From Oscillospiraceae bacterium (GTDB lineage Bacteria; Bacillota_A; Clostridia; Oscillospirales; JAAYXM01), in assembly GCA_017408185.1 (NCBI GenBank), contig JAFQVE010000595.1, forward strand, positions 1 through 17,069: a DNA stretch of 17,069 nt. The letters are read 5' to 3'. A program made the translations under genes and the position numbers. Below are positions 14,684 to 17,069 of the stretch, in pieces (the stretch's first letter is position 1; every line of letters begins with the position of its first letter). Below the pieces are notes generated by a model. The model was not told the DNA's origin. It was given only the letters and a program-made list of their open reading frames with translations, and searched no databases.

Positions 14684-15976
14684 TTACAGTTCTAAATCAA
14701 AGAATTTTTCAATTCTTTCTGCATTCTTCAGTGACAAACCGGCTTCTGTGGCAAAGTCAGTCCATTTAGATATAGCTGACCTTACCCGCTCAATATACTT
14801 CTCTGCTTCAGCCTTCTTGATACCGGCTTTCTCGGCAACCTTTATAAAATCGTCTGTCGTGATTTCATCTGCCTTCCCGTTTATAAGCATCTGATGTGCA
14901 TTTACCCATGTGCTGCTTTTGCTGTACGAGAAGGTCATATCATATGCCGGAGATAAACGCCATACACCCTTTTTATCCATCAGGAAAGTGATATTCTTGG
15001 TATGATCGTCATAGTTCTTTGCATATTCATTAAAAAGCATTCTTTTGTACAACTGCACAAAATCAATATGCGGCAGCTTCAACTGCCTCATAACACCGAA
15101 TGCGTCTTCATAAGAATACATTCTCGGAGAATTAAAATCCATATGCGCAATAGCACATAAGCTCTGCATATGAAGTTTTTCTCCTTTAATGCCTTTGCGG
15201 TCAAATCTTTTTGTCATAAAATGCGCTCTGCCGTTTTCTTTAAATAACCGACATTCGCTCATTTTTATGCCTGCAGCCTTAGCCATAAGGTAATATGCAT
15301 ATTCAATTCTTGTATATTCCTTATTATCGGGTTCTTTATCCTTGTCTTTATTGTTTGCAATATCGTCAAATTTCAGCAGCCAATATTCAAATCCTTTGCC
15401 GGCGCTTATTTGTCCCGAACGCACAACATTTGTTTCCGGGTTCAATGCAATAAGCGTTTTCGCTCTTGCACCGCCAACAGATGAACTCCCCTGCATTAAC
15501 TGTGCTATCATGTTGTCGTCATACTTTATATTCAGATTTTCTCTTTCAGACAAGATATCCGATGCAAGCTTTGTAAGTGCATCAATATCAATTTCATCGT
15601 TTACATCTATGATATTGGTTGAGGGTTCATATTCCAGCGCACCCATACCTCTTTGACCTGTATAACACAATTTCTCAAGAGTAGTTAAACTGTCTTCCGT
15701 TCTTCCTTGATTTTCCAGATAACGTTTAATAACAATATTACCGAATTTATCAGGCAGAGAATCTGCAAGCAATCCAGGCAAACCGCTAAAGGTTATTTCC
15801 GGCAAAGTAGGGAACGAATAGGTTATATCAGATAACGGCATTCTAAGCGGCGAAACCTCAATACCGCTCGGAATAAAATTCTCATCATATTGAAAGCCTA
15901 TCAACCCGTTATCCTGTCTGTGGAGATAGCCGATTGTTGTCCCCCACATTTTTACTTTAACCGTTCTTATATCCAT
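14684..15976 (-). CDS. hipA: HipA-type Ser/Thr kinase toxin
   Basis: A 430-residue type II toxin of the HipA kinase family, close in length to E. coli HipA (440). In E. coli the kinase phosphorylates glutamyl-tRNA synthetase and induces dormancy; the target here is unknown. N-terminal HipA_N/couple domain about 5-110. The Gly-rich loop SSVGGARAKT has S166 at the place of the E. coli autophosphorylated serine. Catalytic loop NYDDHTKN gives D323 and N328; SPAYDM gives D346, the second magnesium ligand. All key residues are present, so it should be active. It starts 12 bp after hipB, with GAGAGG 8 nt before the ATG. Base composition is AT-richer than the lyase operon, in keeping with a mobile accessory module. 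Confidence 0.93.
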   Translation of the reverse strand: MDIRTVKVKMWGTTIGYLHRQDNGLIGFQYDENFIPSGIEVSPLRMPLSDITYSFPTLPEITFSGLPGLLADSLPDKFGNIVIKRYLENQGRTEDSLTTLEKLCYTGQRGMGALEYEPSTNIIDVNDEIDIDALTKLASDILSERENLNIKYDDNMIAQLMQGSSSVGGARAKTLIALNPETNVVRSGQISAGKGFEYWLLKFDDIANNKDKDKEPDNKEYTRIEYAYYLMAKAAGIKMSECRLFKENGRAHFMTKRFDRKGIKGEKLHMQSLCAIAHMDFNSPRMYSYEDAFGVMRQLKLPHIDFVQLYKRMLFNEYAKNYDDHTKNITFLMDKKGVWRLSPAYDMTFSYSKSSTWVNAHQMLINGKADEITTDDFIKVAEKAGIKKAEAEKYIERVRSAISKWTDFATEAGLSLKNAERIEKFFDLEL

Positions 15977-15988
15977 AATCTATACCTC

Positions 15989-16330
15989 TCATTTATCTTC
16001 TTCCCAAATCCATTTTGATTTCAGATTAGCAGCATTTGATTTAACTCGCTGCCTTGGAGCCTTTTTCTCAAATATCGCCTTGAAATCCGGCTGTGCTTCA
16101 GGAATTAGTATATCCATATTCTGTGTTAACCCCAAGCCGTTCAGGATTTTTATATAATTTGAAAATATCGAATCGTCACCGTTCTCAATACGAGCTACAG
16201 TACTGGCAGAAATTCCGCATTTATGTGCGAGTTCCGATTGCGTAATATTTAATGATATTCGATACTGTTTAATCCTGGCACCAAGTTCTTTTATAATAGC
16301 CTGTGCGCCTTCATTTCCGCTTATTGTCAT
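15989..16330 (-). CDS. hipB: HipB-type antitoxin, Xre-family HTH
   Basis: A 113-residue antitoxin and autorepressor. Helix-turn-helix about residues 29-51 (ITQSELAHKCGISASTVARI), followed by IENGDDSIFSNYIKILNGLG, the usual Xre continuation. The basic tail (residues 91-113) ends in KWIWEEDK; in E. coli HipB a C-terminal tail with a Trp docks into HipA, so this Trp-rich end probably does the same. ATG 16330 is preferred, with GGGTGA upstream; an in-frame TTG at 16342 would add four residues (MGDR) but has no separate ribosome site. It should neutralise HipA and repress the operon by binding the palindromes upstream. Confidence 0.92.
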   Translation of the reverse strand: MTISGNEGAQAIIKELGARIKQYRISLNITQSELAHKCGISASTVARIENGDDSIFSNYIKILNGLGLTQNMDILIPEAQPDFKAIFEKKAPRQRVKSNAANLKSKWIWEEDK

Positions 16331-16345
16331 CCTATCACCCAATTT

Positions 16346-16362
16346 CTTAATTTATCAAACTT
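16346..16362. promoter_or_regulatory. hipBA operator, second arm near transcription start
   Basis: CTTAATTTATCAAACTT is the exact inverted copy of 16398-16414 (17 of 17). It lies just after the -10 element, at or next to the transcription start, 15 nt before the hipB ATG. HipB bound here and at the upstream palindrome would enclose the promoter, possibly with looping. Confidence 0.75.
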
Positions 16363-16370
16363 GCATAATT

Positions 16371-16399
16371 AGCATAACATAATATTCTTAATTTGTCAA
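16371..16399 (-). promoter_or_regulatory. hipBA promoter
   Basis: Consensus -35 TTGACA (16394-16399), 17-nt spacer, -10 TATGCT (16371-16376) on the minus strand. The -35 lies inside the upstream palindromic operator. A strong core promoter under autorepression is standard for this toxin-antitoxin type. Confidence 0.85.
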
Positions 16400-16417
16400 G
16401 TTTGATAAATTAAGAAT
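16384..16417. promoter_or_regulatory. hipBA operator, main palindrome
   Basis: A 34-bp palindrome with one internal mismatch: CTTAATTTGTCAA - GT - TTGATAAATTAAG, extended by ATT/AAT on each side. It covers the -35 of the hipBA promoter, so bound HipB would exclude RNA polymerase. Confidence 0.8.
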
Positions 16418-16420
16418 CCC

Positions 16421-16454
16421 AACAAACAAAAAGAGGTGCCACCGAAGTAACACC
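16421..16454 (-). terminator. Rho-independent terminator after the right-hand M55 gene
   Basis: Minus-strand GGTGTTAC-TTCG-GTGGCACC: an 8-bp stem with two G.U pairs and a stable UUCG tetraloop, followed by TCTTTTTGTTTGTT. It ends the transcript entering from the right edge just before the hipBA promoter. Confidence 0.85.
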
Positions 16455-16465
16455 CCTCAACTAAA

Positions 16466-16648
16466 CTATGCCGCACTCCTGTTAAGCTTCCACATACCGC
16501 GACCGGTATGAAGGAAGTGTGCAGGATTGCACTGCAAGGTCTGGCGGATTTTCTCTCTCCACCATTTATTTGTTCTTGTCTTTTTATGGTCTGCAAGCTG
16601 CTCGTAAAGATATGAAAGTCCGCCTTGTAGCCTTCGGGAATGGAAATA
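16466..16648 (-). pseudogene. 5'-truncated gene remnant, possible winged-helix C-terminus
   Basis: An open frame of 60 codons on the minus strand, bounded upstream by an in-frame TAA and lacking a start codon or ribosome site. It ends in TAG about 12 nt before the terminator stem. The residues look protein-like: LSYLYEQLADHKKTRTNKWW, REKIRQTLQCNPAHFLHTGR, then GMWKLNRSAA. The pattern W..KIRQTLQ.NP..F...GRGMWKL resembles the end of HARE-HTH-like winged-helix domains; this is tentative. It begins 7 nt after the M55 stop codon, as if a deletion fused the end of another gene to it. It could also be a chance frame. Confidence 0.35.
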
Positions 16649-16655
16649 TTAAATT

Positions 16656-17069
16656 TCACATCAACGCAAGAAGTTCTGCGATTGTATCAACGGTCACCTC
16701 ATACGTTCGACCGTCAATTGTTTTCACTCTCGGATCTCCGGCAACAAACGGCAGCACCCCGCGTTCACAAAGCTCTACGCGAAGCGTATATGGCTTCTCA
16801 GCCTTGCAGACAGGTATTTCCTTAAATTTCTCAATTGCCATTTTTGTACATTCCGCAATTTTACTATGCGCCTTCTGCTTCGGGATAAGCATAGCGCCAT
16901 TCCAAGTCATGCCGCGTTTAACCTCGCAGGTAACGGTATCAGGCAAAAATGCGTGAACCTCTTCACACAGCTTGTCATCTCCGGAGACCATGATAACAGG
17001 CTTTCCGAGCTCACCGACACCGAGCGCATCAATTCTTGCCTCTCCGACCTTTTCTCCGTTCAACCAATA
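16656..17069 (-). CDS. M55 family D-aminopeptidase (DppA-like), C-terminal part, runs off right edge
   Basis: The last 137 residues of a probable zinc D-aminopeptidase. In-frame sequence reaches the window edge (YWLNGEKVGEARIDALGVGE), so the real start is outside; TTG at 17061-17063 is not taken as a start. Family-typical blocks are LNGEKVGEA (its Glu falls at the conserved late metal-ligand position), PVIMVSGDDKLCEEV, and TVTCEVKRGMTWNGAMLIPK in the catalytic region. The end (TYEVTVDTIAELLALM) is the usual hydrophobic C-terminus, though slightly short. It is followed by a gene remnant and a terminator. Together with the left-edge fragment it would make a protein of about 265 residues if some 17 residues are missing between them. 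Confidence 0.87.
   Translation of the reverse strand, partial: YWLNGEKVGEARIDALGVGELGKPVIMVSGDDKLCEEVHAFLPDTVTCEVKRGMTWNGAMLIPKQKAHSKIAECTKMAIEKFKEIPVCKAEKPYTLRVELCERGVLPFVAGDPRVKTIDGRTYEVTVDTIAELLALM

Noticed and set aside
16396..16659. Minus-strand 87-codon frame overlapping the M55 stop codon
   Set aside because: It runs straight through the intrinsic terminator and into the hipBA operator, and its residues look non-coding. The alternative frame at 16466-16648 is more protein-like.

Overview
The window looks like a piece of a Clostridia-type Bacillota chromosome, or a metagenomic contig from one. The evidence is a protein with three C-terminal SLH domains, a Gram-positive lipoprotein substrate-binding protein, strong purine-rich Shine-Dalgarno sites, and sigma-A-like promoters. 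No rRNA, tRNA, CRISPR array, phage structural gene, transposase or replication gene is visible.

Left and centre (1-13313) is one long minus-strand gene series, probably an operon. In transcription order it encodes: a secreted 824-residue protein with two copies of a new-looking beta-rich module; a secreted 2608-residue protein carrying related modules, Ig-like domains, a heparinase II/III-type polysaccharide lyase core with an embedded four-cysteine zinc-ribbon-like segment, and three SLH domains; a LplA/YtcQ-like sugar-binding lipoprotein, 7 bp after the lyase; an amidohydrolase-2 family metal hydrolase; and the N-terminal part of an M55 (DppA-like) D-aminopeptidase that runs off the left edge. 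Stem-loops without U-tracts lie after the 824-aa gene and after the binding-protein gene. A divergent AraC-family regulator (13473-14438, plus) shares a 159-bp intergenic region with the operon, and each direction has a readable promoter. The inference is an AraC-controlled system that binds an acidic or otherwise decorated polysaccharide at the cell wall, cleaves it, captures the products, and further processes them in the cytoplasm. No permease is in the window.

Right (14478-17069) is a separate block. It holds a hipBA toxin-antitoxin operon on the minus strand, with a near-consensus promoter embedded in palindromic operators and its own terminator. Next come a short 5'-truncated ORF that looks like a gene remnant, a terminator, and the C-terminal part of an M55 peptidase entering from the right edge.

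The two M55 fragments are complementary: the left piece stops, and the right piece begins, within about 17 codons of each other on the family layout. This suggests either two paralogues that broke an assembly at a shared segment, or a permuted or circular contig. The best candidate for something undescribed is the five-copy secreted module family shared by the two giant neighbouring proteins, together with the lyase that carries it.
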